From the NCBI RefSeq assembly GCF_004965515.1, contig NZ_SSHH01000001.1, positions 437,280 through 501,279 on the forward strand: DNA of 64,000 nt, in the 5' to 3' direction. This stretch comes from Alteraurantiacibacter aquimixticola (GTDB taxonomy: Bacteria; Pseudomonadota; Alphaproteobacteria; Sphingomonadales; Sphingomonadaceae). A program made the translations under genes and the position numbers. Below, one piece after another: positions 17,272-25,705 of this stretch (the first letter of the stretch is position 1; every line of letters begins with the position of its first letter). The notes under the pieces were generated by a model. It was not told the origin of the DNA and did no database searches. It worked only from the letters and a program-made list of their open reading frames with translations.

Positions 17272-17882
17272 TGAACCATGCTGTTGAACACGATACGCCG
17301 CACCGTGGAGCGATGCTGGGGGTGCGAAAACTCATACCGGTAATGGCGCTTGCCGCACTGGCCGGCTGCACATCCTATTCGGTGCCCGTCATGGAAGCAT
17401 CGGAGATATCTTCCGAACCGGCTCCCTTGCTTCTTGGCGCTGGCGACAAGCTGCGCATCCGCGTCTTCGGGGAAGAGCGGCTGACGGGCGAATATTCCGT
17501 GTCGGCGGACGGCAATGTCGTCTTCCCGCTGATCGGAAGCGTCCAGGCGCAGGACCGCACGGTCGATCAGTTGCAGGTGGCCATGCGCGATGCGCTGGCT
17601 TCGGGCTATATCGAAGACCCCCGGCTGGCGATCGAGGTGATCGACTTCCGGCCATTCTACATCCTTGGCGAGGTCAACCGGCCCGGCGAATATCCATATG
17701 TTGCCGGTCTCACGCTGCAGCAGGCTATCGCGACCGCGGGCGGCTATACCTATCGCGCCAAGCGCGACCGCGTGCGTATCACCCGTTCGGCCGAGGATGC
17801 CGAGCGTGAGCTGCGGCTCGACGGGACGTCGGTTGCCGTCCAGCCGGGCGATACGATCATGATTCCGGAGCGGTTCTTTTGA
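17271..17882 (+). CDS. Polysaccharide export lipoprotein (Wza/ExoF-type)
   Basis: 203 residues. A lipobox-like LAALAGC near residue 33 suggests a lipid-anchored outer-membrane or periplasmic protein. The Poly_export domain begins LLLGAGDKLRIRVFGEERLTGEY and is followed by one SLBB-type domain (FYILGEVNRPGEYPYVAGLTLQQAI). It is shorter than E. coli Wza (about 380 residues), having one SLBB and no C-terminal amphipathic helix, like many alphaproteobacterial versions. The outer-membrane channel may therefore be completed by the barrel protein at 25706. Translation is coupled to the polymerase gene by TGATG. Confidence 0.9.
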   Translation: MNHAVEHDTPHRGAMLGVRKLIPVMALAALAGCTSYSVPVMEASEISSEPAPLLLGAGDKLRIRVFGEERLTGEYSVSADGNVVFPLIGSVQAQDRTVDQLQVAMRDALASGYIEDPRLAIEVIDFRPFYILGEVNRPGEYPYVAGLTLQQAIATAGGYTYRAKRDRVRITRSAEDAERELRLDGTSVAVQPGDTIMIPERFF

Positions 17883-17898
17883 TCGAGGGGATCGCCCT

Positions 17899-18258
17899 TT
17901 GAGGCTGCCTGCGGCCCTTGTCCTTCTCGCGGGAGCGGCTGCTCCGGCGGTCGCGCAGGATTCGCCGGGGTCGATCGGCTATTTGACGGCTGGGGGTCTT
18001 GCCGACCGCTGTGGCGAGAATTCGGCAGAGAGCCTCAGCTACTGTTTCGCCTTCATGGCCGCCGTGCGCGATACGGCCAGGGCCTATGAGATCTGGATCA
18101 ACCAGCGCGAGTTCTGCATGCCTGCGGGCACCGCGCAGAGCGAAATCCGCGACATCTTTCTCGCCAAGATCGAAAGCGAGCCATCCGCGCGCGAGGGGCA
18201 GGCCGCCTCTGTCGTGCTGGTAGCGCTCAAGGAAGCATTCCCCTGTGGCGCAGAGTGA
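17899..18258 (+). CDS. Secreted Rap1a/Tai-family protein
   Basis: 119 residues with a signal peptide cut after AAPAVAQ. The mature part shows the Rap1a/Tai pattern: LADRCGEN, SYCFAFMAAVRDTARAYE, EFCMPAGTAQSEIRDIF and a C-terminal ALKEAFPCG, with paired cysteines. Named members neutralise type VI effectors, but many relatives in proteobacteria have no known partner. The start is TTG 17899 with AGGGG upstream, 16 bases after the export gene. No effector gene is nearby, so an EPS or envelope role is as likely as immunity. Confidence 0.65.
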   Translation: MRLPAALVLLAGAAAPAVAQDSPGSIGYLTAGGLADRCGENSAESLSYCFAFMAAVRDTARAYEIWINQREFCMPAGTAQSEIRDIFLAKIESEPSAREGQAASVVLVALKEAFPCGAE

Positions 18259-19315
18259 TCCCCAAGAGCCGCCTACGGAGCTTGAGGCGCCCCCTAACGA
18301 TGGTCTGGCTCCGGAGACCGGTCGCTTGACCAAGCCTGAGGGGCCCGATGGCCGCATGATCTGGATCGGCGCGATCTGCCTTGCGCTGATCGTCTCCGTT
18401 TACTTCCTGGCCGACCGCTTCATCGCTCAAGGCTCGCCCATGCCCGAGACTGTTGCACCGGCCGCCAATGGCGAGACGTCGGGCAATGCGCTCGCGCTCA
18501 TTTCAGAGCCGGGGCCGGGGGCATTCAAGCCGCTCACCGCCGAAGAAGCGATTATCGCCAATGCGCTGGTGCCCGTGGCGGAAACGGACTTCGCGCCGGG
18601 GATGCGCCTGCAATTGCCGGATAGTAGCGAGAGTTTCGACGCTGCGGCGCACTGCCTTACCGCCGCGATCTATTACGAAGCAGGTTTCGAGCCGGCGGAT
18701 GGGCAGCGCGCGGTGGCGCAGGTGGTGATCAATCGCGTGCATCACCCGGCCTATCCCAACTCGGTTTGCGACGTGGTTTTCCAGGGTTCGGAGCGCAGTA
18801 CCGGCTGCCAGTTCACCTTCACCTGCGATGGTTCGCTGAACCGGCAGCCGATCCCGCAGGCCTGGGACGCTGCGCAGGACATTGCGCGGCAAGCGCTGTC
18901 CGGCACCGTCTATGAGGGCGTCGGCCTGTCCACGCATTATCATGCCGATTACGTCGTACCCTACTGGGCGAGCAGCCTTGCCGAGACGGCGACGATCGGG
19001 CGGCACATTTTCTATCGCTGGAACGGGCGGGAAGGGACGCGCATCTCCTTCGCCCAGGCATACCGTCCGGAAGGCCAGATCCCCGCCGGCCTCGCTTTCG
19101 CCGATGGGGTGGGTGACGCTTCGGGCAGGGTCCTGCTTTCCGCCCGGATCATTCCCGAAGAGCGGCCCATCCTCAACCTTGCCGGGGCGCAAATGTCCGG
19201 CGCCCCGATCGCGAGCGAGGAGGAGGCGACCGCACTCGGCACGCAGGATAGGCGGCCAAGCACAAGCGAACGGTTCGTTATTCCGATGACGGCGACCTCA
19301 GGCGGTGAGCGGTAG
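18245..19315 (+). CDS. Membrane-anchored SleB-type cell wall hydrolase
   Basis: 356 residues. One membrane helix (MIWIGAICLALIVSVYFLA, near residues 38-56) is followed by a periplasmic Hydrolase_2 (SleB/CwlJ) domain starting CLTAAIYYEAGFEPADGQRAVAQ, where the Glu of YYEA is the expected catalytic acid, and continuing VVINRVHHPAYPNSVCDVVFQG. It probably cleaves peptidoglycan glycan strands, perhaps to pass the export complex through the wall (inference). GTG 18245 has AAGGAAG upstream and overlaps the previous gene by 14 bases. Confidence 0.82.
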   Translation: MAQSDPQEPPTELEAPPNDGLAPETGRLTKPEGPDGRMIWIGAICLALIVSVYFLADRFIAQGSPMPETVAPAANGETSGNALALISEPGPGAFKPLTAEEAIIANALVPVAETDFAPGMRLQLPDSSESFDAAAHCLTAAIYYEAGFEPADGQRAVAQVVINRVHHPAYPNSVCDVVFQGSERSTGCQFTFTCDGSLNRQPIPQAWDAAQDIARQALSGTVYEGVGLSTHYHADYVVPYWASSLAETATIGRHIFYRWNGREGTRISFAQAYRPEGQIPAGLAFADGVGDASGRVLLSARIIPEERPILNLAGAQMSGAPIASEEEATALGTQDRRPSTSERFVIPMTATSGGER

Positions 19316-19404
19316 TCCATACGCAGGGAGCCGGACGGCATGCGAAGAGCGCTGCACGCTTGTCCCGATACTGGCCACCGGCAACGTAAAACTACCCTTA
19401 ACCA

Positions 19405-19421
19405 ATGTTGCAATGCAGCAT
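19405..19421 (+). promoter_or_regulatory. EPS-locus inverted repeat, site E
   Basis: ATGTTGCAATGCAGCAT, identical to the minus-strand reading of site C, 133 bases before the glycosyltransferase start at 19554. The rest of the 19316-19553 gap holds no supported gene. Confidence 0.6.
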
Positions 19422-19553
19422 AAATCGTGACAGGATTTCTTCGAAAGGCGACTCATCGGCCCTGAACGGGCTGAAATCTAAAAGAGAAGTCGCCACGGGG
19501 CATTGCGCTGAAATCCGGGTCGCGAATGGCAGTAACAACCCTGGGATAGACGC

Positions 19554-20552
19554 GTGCAAGTTGTACCTTCCTCTCTGAACTCAGCCGTGACCGGGGGCGA
19601 GAAGCGTTCCGGCGGTGCTGCCGTTTCGGAGGAGGGCGGGCCTGTGCATATCCTGCTCGCCGTCCTCACCACCGGAGCCCGCGACGGCTCGCTGCGCGAT
19701 TGCGTGGAAGCGATATCCCGCCTGAAGCGAGCAGAGGGCACGCGCCTGGAACTGATGCTCGTCCAGAACGGGACGGATGAGGTCACGCCCGAAGTCGCCC
19801 GCCTTCGTGACGAAGGGCCGATGCCGCTCACCGTCGTGGTCGAGCCGCGCAAGGGTATCCCGATCGCCCGCAACCGCGCCCTCGAAGAAGGCATCGCAGC
19901 GGGCGCCGACTACCTTGCCTTCATAGATGACGATGCCGAGCCCGATGAGGACTGGCTGATAGAGGCGGCGAAGGTCCTGCGCGTGTCCGGCACCCACGCC
20001 GTGGCCGGACCGCAGGAGCCCGTCTTCCCTCCCGATTCCCCCGAGCGCCTGCGCGGCGCGATCATCTACAAGGCGATCGAACAGGATCCCGACCGGCCCT
20101 GCCGGTGGGCGGCATCGAACAATGTCATCATGTCGTTGCCCTTCATCCGCGAGCAGGAACTGCGCTTCGACGAGAATTTCCGCACCGGCGGCAGCGACAA
20201 GGATTTCTTCCTGCGCTTCGCCAATCGCGGCGGCGTGATCCGCTGGGCGCCGAAGTCGATCGTTCGCGAGCCCGTGGTACCGGAGCGATTGTCGATGAAA
20301 TGGGCCATCAAACGGTCATGGAGGCTTGGCACAACCGGGTTCCAGCTAGAACGGTCGACGCGATCGCCACTCGCGGCGATGGCCAGATGCGCGTGGAAGG
20401 GGCTTTGCTACGTCCTCGCCGGTATCGCCCTCCTGCCGCTTGGCCTGCTCCCGCGCCGTGCGGCGCTGGTGGACGGGCTTTCCTACATCGCAAGGGGCGC
20501 GGGGTTCTTCCTCGGCATGGTCCCGGCACTGAGGCTGCGCAACTATGCCTGA
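19554..20552 (+). CDS. Glycosyltransferase family 2 (EPS locus)
   Basis: 332 residues from GTG 19554, or 302 from GTG 19644, which has the stronger GGAGGAGGG site. The GT-A core shows ILLAVLTTGARDGSLRDCV, LVQNGTDEV, IPIARNRALEEG and the metal-binding AFIDDDAEPDEDW. The C-terminal KWAIKRSWRLGTTG and following hydrophobic segments match the plan of the gene at 833, so the two are probably paralogues. It heads a plus-strand unit with the second pyruvyl transferase and the GT4 enzyme. Confidence 0.85.
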   Translation: MQVVPSSLNSAVTGGEKRSGGAAVSEEGGPVHILLAVLTTGARDGSLRDCVEAISRLKRAEGTRLELMLVQNGTDEVTPEVARLRDEGPMPLTVVVEPRKGIPIARNRALEEGIAAGADYLAFIDDDAEPDEDWLIEAAKVLRVSGTHAVAGPQEPVFPPDSPERLRGAIIYKAIEQDPDRPCRWAASNNVIMSLPFIREQELRFDENFRTGGSDKDFFLRFANRGGVIRWAPKSIVREPVVPERLSMKWAIKRSWRLGTTGFQLERSTRSPLAAMARCAWKGLCYVLAGIALLPLGLLPRRAALVDGLSYIARGAGFFLGMVPALRLRNYA

Positions 20553-20582
20553 CACGGGGCCTGACGCCGGAAAGAGGATCCC

Positions 20583-21881
20583 ATGACGGGTACTGCGAAA
20601 AAGGCAATTGTCGACCTTTGCGCCGCGGCGGGGGCGATCCGGTCGCGCCTGTCATCGGGCAAGCGGGCGCTGGTCATCCCTCCCGCCGGGCCGGGCAGCG
20701 TCGGCGATGCCGCCATGCTTACCTCGATCATCGCAACCTTGCGCAAGAACGGATATTCGCGGGTCGACCTGCTGCAGGTCGAAAAGGGCTGCCATTGGCC
20801 GCTCGATGCGCGCGAGGATCGCCTGATCCCGGCGGCGGACTTCATCGATTACGGATCGCGGATGAACCTTGCGGCGATCCTGCTGCAACTGGGTGGCTAT
20901 TCGGACCTGCTTTGCGTCGGTGCCGATATCCTCGACGGGATCTATGACGAGGACAAGATGACGCACCGGCTGGAGCTGCTGGCCCGCGCCGCCCGCATGG
21001 GCGTGCGCGCCACGGTGGTCGGCAGCAGTTTCAGCGATCATCCGTCGCCCCAGATCGTCTCGCTGCTGCGGAGCCTCCCGGCGGGCGTGCGCATCTTCGC
21101 CCGCGATGAATATTCGCACGAGCGCATGAAGCGGGCGCTCGGCCGCGATATCGGCCTTTCCGCCGACACGGCCTTCCTCCTTCCCGCCGCGGAAGAGCGC
21201 CTTGCGGGTCATGGCGTGCTCACATGGGTCGAGCGGCAGAAAGGCGAGGGCCGCAAGATCGTCGCGGTGAATGCCAACAACCTCCACGAAAAGGGGCATC
21301 CGACGCTGGTCGAAGACTATGCGCGCATGGCCGCCAAGCTGATCGAAGTGGGTGCATCGGTGCTGCTGATCCCGCACGATTCACGCATGGCCCGCTCGGA
21401 CCAGTTCATCGCCGGCGAAATCCTCGCCTTGCTGGGAGAAGGACGGGATAGCCACGCCTTCCGCTTCGAGGCGGAGACGCCGGGCCAGCTCAAGGCCTTG
21501 CTCTCGCGCGCCGACCTGGCGGTGACCGGGCGCATGCATGCGGCGATCATTGCATCCGGGGCGCATACGCCGGCCATGTCCTTCGCCTATGCCAACAAGT
21601 TCGAGGGTTTTTACCGCCACCTCGATCTCGATCCGGCGGAGATGATCCTCACGCTGGACGCGCTGCGGGACGAGCCGGACCGGGTGGTCTCCAGGATACT
21701 GGCTGTGCTGAAAAAGTCGGAGCAATTGTCCACCCATATCGCCGGGCGCCTTGGCGCGATCGAGCGGGAAGCGCTGCGCAATTTCGACTTTGCCGCGCCG
21801 GGTGAAATGCCCGCCGCCAATGGGCGCAAGAAGAAGACTCAAGGATATTCGGAACCGCAGGGCACGGTCTCGGGCAGTTAG
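20583..21881 (+). CDS. Polysaccharide pyruvyl transferase family protein (second copy)
   Basis: 432 residues of the PS_pyruv_trans family. It has ALVIPPAGPGSVGDAAMLTSII near residue 29, LLCVGADILDGIYD, VVGSSFSDHP, FARDEYSHERM, LSADTAFLLP, and the C-terminal ADLAVTGRMHAAIIASG with the conserved RMH. It is only distantly similar to the copy at 6640 and about 90 residues longer. It probably adds pyruvate ketals to a second sugar or position. ATG 20583 follows the glycosyltransferase by 30 bases. Confidence 0.85.
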   Translation: MTGTAKKAIVDLCAAAGAIRSRLSSGKRALVIPPAGPGSVGDAAMLTSIIATLRKNGYSRVDLLQVEKGCHWPLDAREDRLIPAADFIDYGSRMNLAAILLQLGGYSDLLCVGADILDGIYDEDKMTHRLELLARAARMGVRATVVGSSFSDHPSPQIVSLLRSLPAGVRIFARDEYSHERMKRALGRDIGLSADTAFLLPAAEERLAGHGVLTWVERQKGEGRKIVAVNANNLHEKGHPTLVEDYARMAAKLIEVGASVLLIPHDSRMARSDQFIAGEILALLGEGRDSHAFRFEAETPGQLKALLSRADLAVTGRMHAAIIASGAHTPAMSFAYANKFEGFYRHLDLDPAEMILTLDALRDEPDRVVSRILAVLKKSEQLSTHIAGRLGAIEREALRNFDFAAPGEMPAANGRKKKTQGYSEPQGTVSGS

Positions 21882-21934
21882 GACGCGGGCCGGATGTCAC
21901 CCGTAATGCGAATGCGAGTTTGTGGGGAAACGCG

Positions 21935-23206
21935 ATGAAGATCCTGTTTGTCAGCCACGCCGTGCCGGATGTGAACGGCAGGGGATCGGAACGCCGGGCT
22001 GCGCAACATCTCGCCACGCTGGAGACTTTGGGCGAGGTTACCCTCGTGCTCCCCGATTCCATCGCCGCCACGGCTGAAGGGAGAGGCGATGCCATGTCGC
22101 GGCTCAAGGTCGACAGGCTGGTGCGCCGGCCCGATCTCACCAATGCGGCGATCTGGAACAAGCGGCATGAGAATGCGAGCGGGCGGATATCGCGCGCCTG
22201 GGCGGCGCTGCATCGCCGGCCGGAAATCGACCAGGCTGCGCCCGGACGTTATCATGAAGAGTGCAGGGCGCTGATCGACGATGATTTCGACCTCATCTTC
22301 GCCTTCCGCATCGCCAGTGCCACCTGGCTCGATTCCTTCATGCCCGCGAATTCCGACAGCAAGGCGGTGCGGATCGTCGATTTCGACGACATCGAATCGA
22401 TCGGGATGACGCGCAACCTCCCGGCACTCCGCTCGAGCCTGTTCTGGCAAGTCATGCTGCGCCGCTGGATCAAGTTCACGCGCCAGACCGAGCAGCGCCT
22501 GTGCGACAGCTGGGACCGCGTCCTCGTCTGTTCGGATCACGATATTGGCGAAATCAGGGATCGCTATGGTGCGAAAGCGATCGCAGTACCCAACACAGTG
22601 CCGTTCGACCGAGCGGAAAGCGAGCCCGCGCCGCTGCCCTTCCGGGTGCTGTTTGTCGGCACGCTCAGCTATGGGCCCAATGTCGCCGGGATCGACTGGT
22701 TCGTGAAGGAAGTCTGGCCCAGCCTGCATGAGGCTTTGGGCAGCAAGATCGAGCTGGTCATCACCGGCTATGACGCCCCGCCCGAGATCATGGCTTTCGG
22801 GGAGATGGATGGCGTCACCGTCATCAGCCCGGCCGAGTCGCTCACGCCGCTCTATGCTGCTTCCCATGCCGTGATCGCGCCGATCCTGTCGGGGGCGGGC
22901 ACCCGCATCAAGATCATCGAGGCGATGGCATTCGGCAAGGCCGTGGTCACCACGGCGGTGGGTTGCGAGGGCCTGGCGGTCGAAAATGGCGAGCACTTGC
23001 TCATCGCCGATGAGCCGAAAGACTTCGCCGATGCGGTCCTGTCGCTGGCCGACGATGCCGCACTTCGCCGCCTTGTTGCCCGGCGCGGTCGTGAGTTCGG
23101 CCGCGATCACTTCGCACCCGAAGCGGCGGATGAGAAGCTCCGCGCGGCGATCATGGCCGAACTTGGCACCGCATCGGGAGGTGCGGATGCGCGGCTTTGT
23201 GCGTGA
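21935..23206 (+). CDS. Glycosyltransferase family 4
   Basis: 423 residues with two Rossmann domains (GT-B). The N-terminus ILFVSHAVPDVNGRGSERRAAQHL resembles the PEP-CTERM/EpsH-associated sugar transferase group. The C-terminal half has RVLFVGTLSYGPNVAGIDWF and the donor-binding AGTRIKIIEAMAFGKAVVTT with the E-x7-E type spacing. It likely uses a nucleotide sugar in the cytoplasm to extend the EPS unit. ATG 21935 has GGGGAAA upstream, and a TTG at 21920 is the weaker choice. Confidence 0.87.
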   Translation: MKILFVSHAVPDVNGRGSERRAAQHLATLETLGEVTLVLPDSIAATAEGRGDAMSRLKVDRLVRRPDLTNAAIWNKRHENASGRISRAWAALHRRPEIDQAAPGRYHEECRALIDDDFDLIFAFRIASATWLDSFMPANSDSKAVRIVDFDDIESIGMTRNLPALRSSLFWQVMLRRWIKFTRQTEQRLCDSWDRVLVCSDHDIGEIRDRYGAKAIAVPNTVPFDRAESEPAPLPFRVLFVGTLSYGPNVAGIDWFVKEVWPSLHEALGSKIELVITGYDAPPEIMAFGEMDGVTVISPAESLTPLYAASHAVIAPILSGAGTRIKIIEAMAFGKAVVTTAVGCEGLAVENGEHLLIADEPKDFADAVLSLADDAALRRLVARRGREFGRDHFAPEAADEKLRAAIMAELGTASGGADARLCA

Positions 23207-23529
23207 AGGGCAAATCCGTCCCAAATTGCTGCATTTGCGAAATCTTTGTTGCACATGCGAAAAGATTATGGTTCCATTAACTCATCAGAAATGATGTGAG
23301 GTTCGCATAGCGAGATCAGGGATGCGATCGCCGACCGACCGAACGGTGCAGTCCACATTCCATCATCTCGCGGCGATGTGTGATCCGCTTCGAGCAGCAA
23401 AGCCACATATCGCCGGCAAACCTCATTCGGGAGCGTTTCGACGTTCCGGCGCGTGCGCCGTCCTGTCCGCGAAGGGCAATCCGGCCAGCATGCGATCATT
23501 TGGCAGGTGGGGAACCTGGGAGGCAGTCA
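23207..23529. other. Leader region of the Wzc-type gene
   Basis: 323 bases without a gene. It carries the two tandem inverted-repeat sites at 23226-23242 and 23246-23262. The remaining sequence can be read through in frame with the kinase gene but lacks coding character. Confidence 0.5.
23226..23262 (-). promoter_or_regulatory. Tandem EPS-locus repeats, sites F1 and F2
   Basis: On the plus strand TTGCTGCATTTGCGAAA (23226-23242) and TTGTTGCACATGCGAAA (23246-23262) repeat with a 20-base period, about two helical turns. Both keep the GCARCAA half-site when read on the minus strand. They lie about 270-300 bases upstream of the kinase start. Confidence 0.55.
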
Positions 23530-25698
23530 ATGACGTCAATGGATCAAGCGATCACCGCGTCCGCCGGGCCACTGAGGGAGGAGAAGCTCTCCTTCTCGCA
23601 GTGGCTACCGAACCCGATGCACATCTGGACGGTTTTCCGACGCCATATATGGCTCTTCATCGGTGTCGTCCTCACCGTCCTCCTGCTCGTCGCGATCCGC
23701 GTGCTGACGCTGACGCCCAGCTATGCGGCGACCGCCAGCATCGTGCTCCAGCCGCGGTCGACGCAGGTCATCAATGTGCGGTCGGTGGTGCCCGATCTTT
23801 CGGTCAATAGCGACATCGTCGATACCGAAGTACGCATGCTCACCTCGATGGCGCTGGCGAGGCGCGTCTATGACGTGCTGGAAGCGCAGGAGGCGGGCAG
23901 GCCCGTTCCGGACTATGACCGCCCGCTGACGCCTGCGGAGGAAACGGAGCGCGACAATGGGGCGAATACCCTTCTGGGCGCGGTTACGGTCAGGCGCTCC
24001 GGCCTGACCTATGTGATCGATGTCATCGCAAAGTCGCCTGACGCTCAACGCGCGGCGGATATCGCCAACACCTTCGTCAATGAATATGTCGGCGAGCAGA
24101 TGCGCAGCAAGATCGCGACCACGCGCAATGCCCGCGAATGGCTGGACGAACGCATGGTCCAGCTGCGTTCCGAAGCTGCCGCCGCCGATGCCGAATTGCA
24201 GCAATTCACGATCTCAAACGGCCTGATGAGCGCCAATGGCGCGACCATGGCGGAGGAAGAGGCATCCGCCCTCAATCAGCAGATTGCCGGCGCCAGGGCC
24301 GACCTTGCCGAAAAGCGCGGACGACTGAGCGCGGCCATGGCCCAGGTGCGCAGGGGCGGGGCCGGCGCCGACGTGGCGCAGGCGCTCGACTCTACCACCA
24401 TCACCTCTCTGAGACAGAGGGAAGCGGACGCCAGCCGGCGGCTTGCCGAATTGAATGCCCGCTACGGCAATCTCCACCCCGACGTTCGCAACGCGGAAAA
24501 GGAACTGGCGGACGCCCGCGATCAGATCCAGTCGGAAATCAATCGGATCCTCTCGCGCATGAGGGCTGAGGTCTCGGTGGCGGAGTCGAGGCTGGCTTCG
24601 CTCCAGTCCAGCCAGTCGGCGGCCCAACAGGCGCTCGCCGCCAACAGCCGCGCGCAGGTCGGCTATCTGGAATTGCAGCGCAAGGCGGACGCCGCGCGCG
24701 AGATTTACGAGGCCTTCCTGTCCCGCTCCAAGGAAACCGCGGCGCAGGAGGGGCTGCAGCAAGCCGATGCGCGCGTATCGGCCAATTCGCCCGTTCCCAG
24801 CACGCCGGACTATCCCAACTACACATTGGCGCTGATCTTCGCGCCGCTCGCTGCCTTGGCATCGGGCGTGGGCTCGGTGCTGCTGGCCGAGTACTTCCAG
24901 TCCGGGATCCGCACCAAGAGCCAGGTCGAACGCAAGCTCCGGCTCCGCTACGCGGGCGCGGTGCCCGACCTCGAATCCACGCTGGGCGATATGCGCAATT
25001 CCGAAGGGCCGCACGATTACATCCTGACCCATCCCCGCTCGACCTTCATCGAGGCGTTCCGAAGTTTGCGGGCCTTCGTGCAACTGCGACGGCGCGGCAG
25101 CAAGCTGGCCGTGGCGATCACCTCGGCCCTGCCCATGGAAGGCAAGACCACGACTTCGGTCTGCTTTGCCCGCACCGCAGCGATGGATGGCACCAGGACG
25201 ATCCTGGTCGATTGCGACCTGCGCCGCCGCGGGACCAGCGCGATCTTCGACATCGAGAAGGACGGATTGCGCTCCTTCATTGCAGGTGAGGCAACGCTGG
25301 AAGAAGCGGTCTTTGTCGATGAACCGACGGGGCTCGCCGTTCTGGGCACTGCAGAGGGCAATACCGACACGTTCGACCCGCTGACGGCCGAGAAGCTGGA
25401 AGAGCTGATCGCCACGCTAAAGCGCGAATACGACCTGGTGGTGATCGATACCGCCCCCGTCCTCGGGGTTGCGGATGCCCGTACCGTTGCGGCCGGGGCC
25501 GACTCCGTTCTGGTGGTCGTACGCTGGGGCAAGACATCGCCTTCTGCGGCAGAGGCGGCGGTGGAGATCCTTGACGAGGCAGGCGTGCCGATGGCCGGTG
25601 CTGCCCTTACCCAGGTGGACATCCGCAAATATGCCAGCACGGGCAACGAAGATGTCTACGGCTATCACAAGCGGTTCGCCGGCTATTACCAGAACTGA
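23530..25698 (+). CDS. Wzc/ExoP-type tyrosine autokinase, polysaccharide co-polymerase
   Basis: 722-residue inner-membrane protein controlling chain length and export. TM1 is near residues 38-58, followed by a Wzz domain with long coiled coil (about 200-430), TM2 near 430-450, and a cytoplasmic BY-kinase domain. Walker A is SALPMEGKTT at 532-541, with Met536 where most relatives have Gly. Walker A-prime is ILVDCDLRRR, and Walker B is VVIDTAP around Asp640. The tail has a tyrosine cluster (Tyr710, 712, 719, 720) for autophosphorylation. ATG 23530 has a GGGAGG site. Confidence 0.93.
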   Translation: MTSMDQAITASAGPLREEKLSFSQWLPNPMHIWTVFRRHIWLFIGVVLTVLLLVAIRVLTLTPSYAATASIVLQPRSTQVINVRSVVPDLSVNSDIVDTEVRMLTSMALARRVYDVLEAQEAGRPVPDYDRPLTPAEETERDNGANTLLGAVTVRRSGLTYVIDVIAKSPDAQRAADIANTFVNEYVGEQMRSKIATTRNAREWLDERMVQLRSEAAAADAELQQFTISNGLMSANGATMAEEEASALNQQIAGARADLAEKRGRLSAAMAQVRRGGAGADVAQALDSTTITSLRQREADASRRLAELNARYGNLHPDVRNAEKELADARDQIQSEINRILSRMRAEVSVAESRLASLQSSQSAAQQALAANSRAQVGYLELQRKADAAREIYEAFLSRSKETAAQEGLQQADARVSANSPVPSTPDYPNYTLALIFAPLAALASGVGSVLLAEYFQSGIRTKSQVERKLRLRYAGAVPDLESTLGDMRNSEGPHDYILTHPRSTFIEAFRSLRAFVQLRRRGSKLAVAITSALPMEGKTTTSVCFARTAAMDGTRTILVDCDLRRRGTSAIFDIEKDGLRSFIAGEATLEEAVFVDEPTGLAVLGTAEGNTDTFDPLTAEKLEELIATLKREYDLVVIDTAPVLGVADARTVAAGADSVLVVVRWGKTSPSAAEAAVEILDEAGVPMAGAALTQVDIRKYASTGNEDVYGYHKRFAGYYQN

Positions 25699-25705
25699 CC
25701 CGGGC

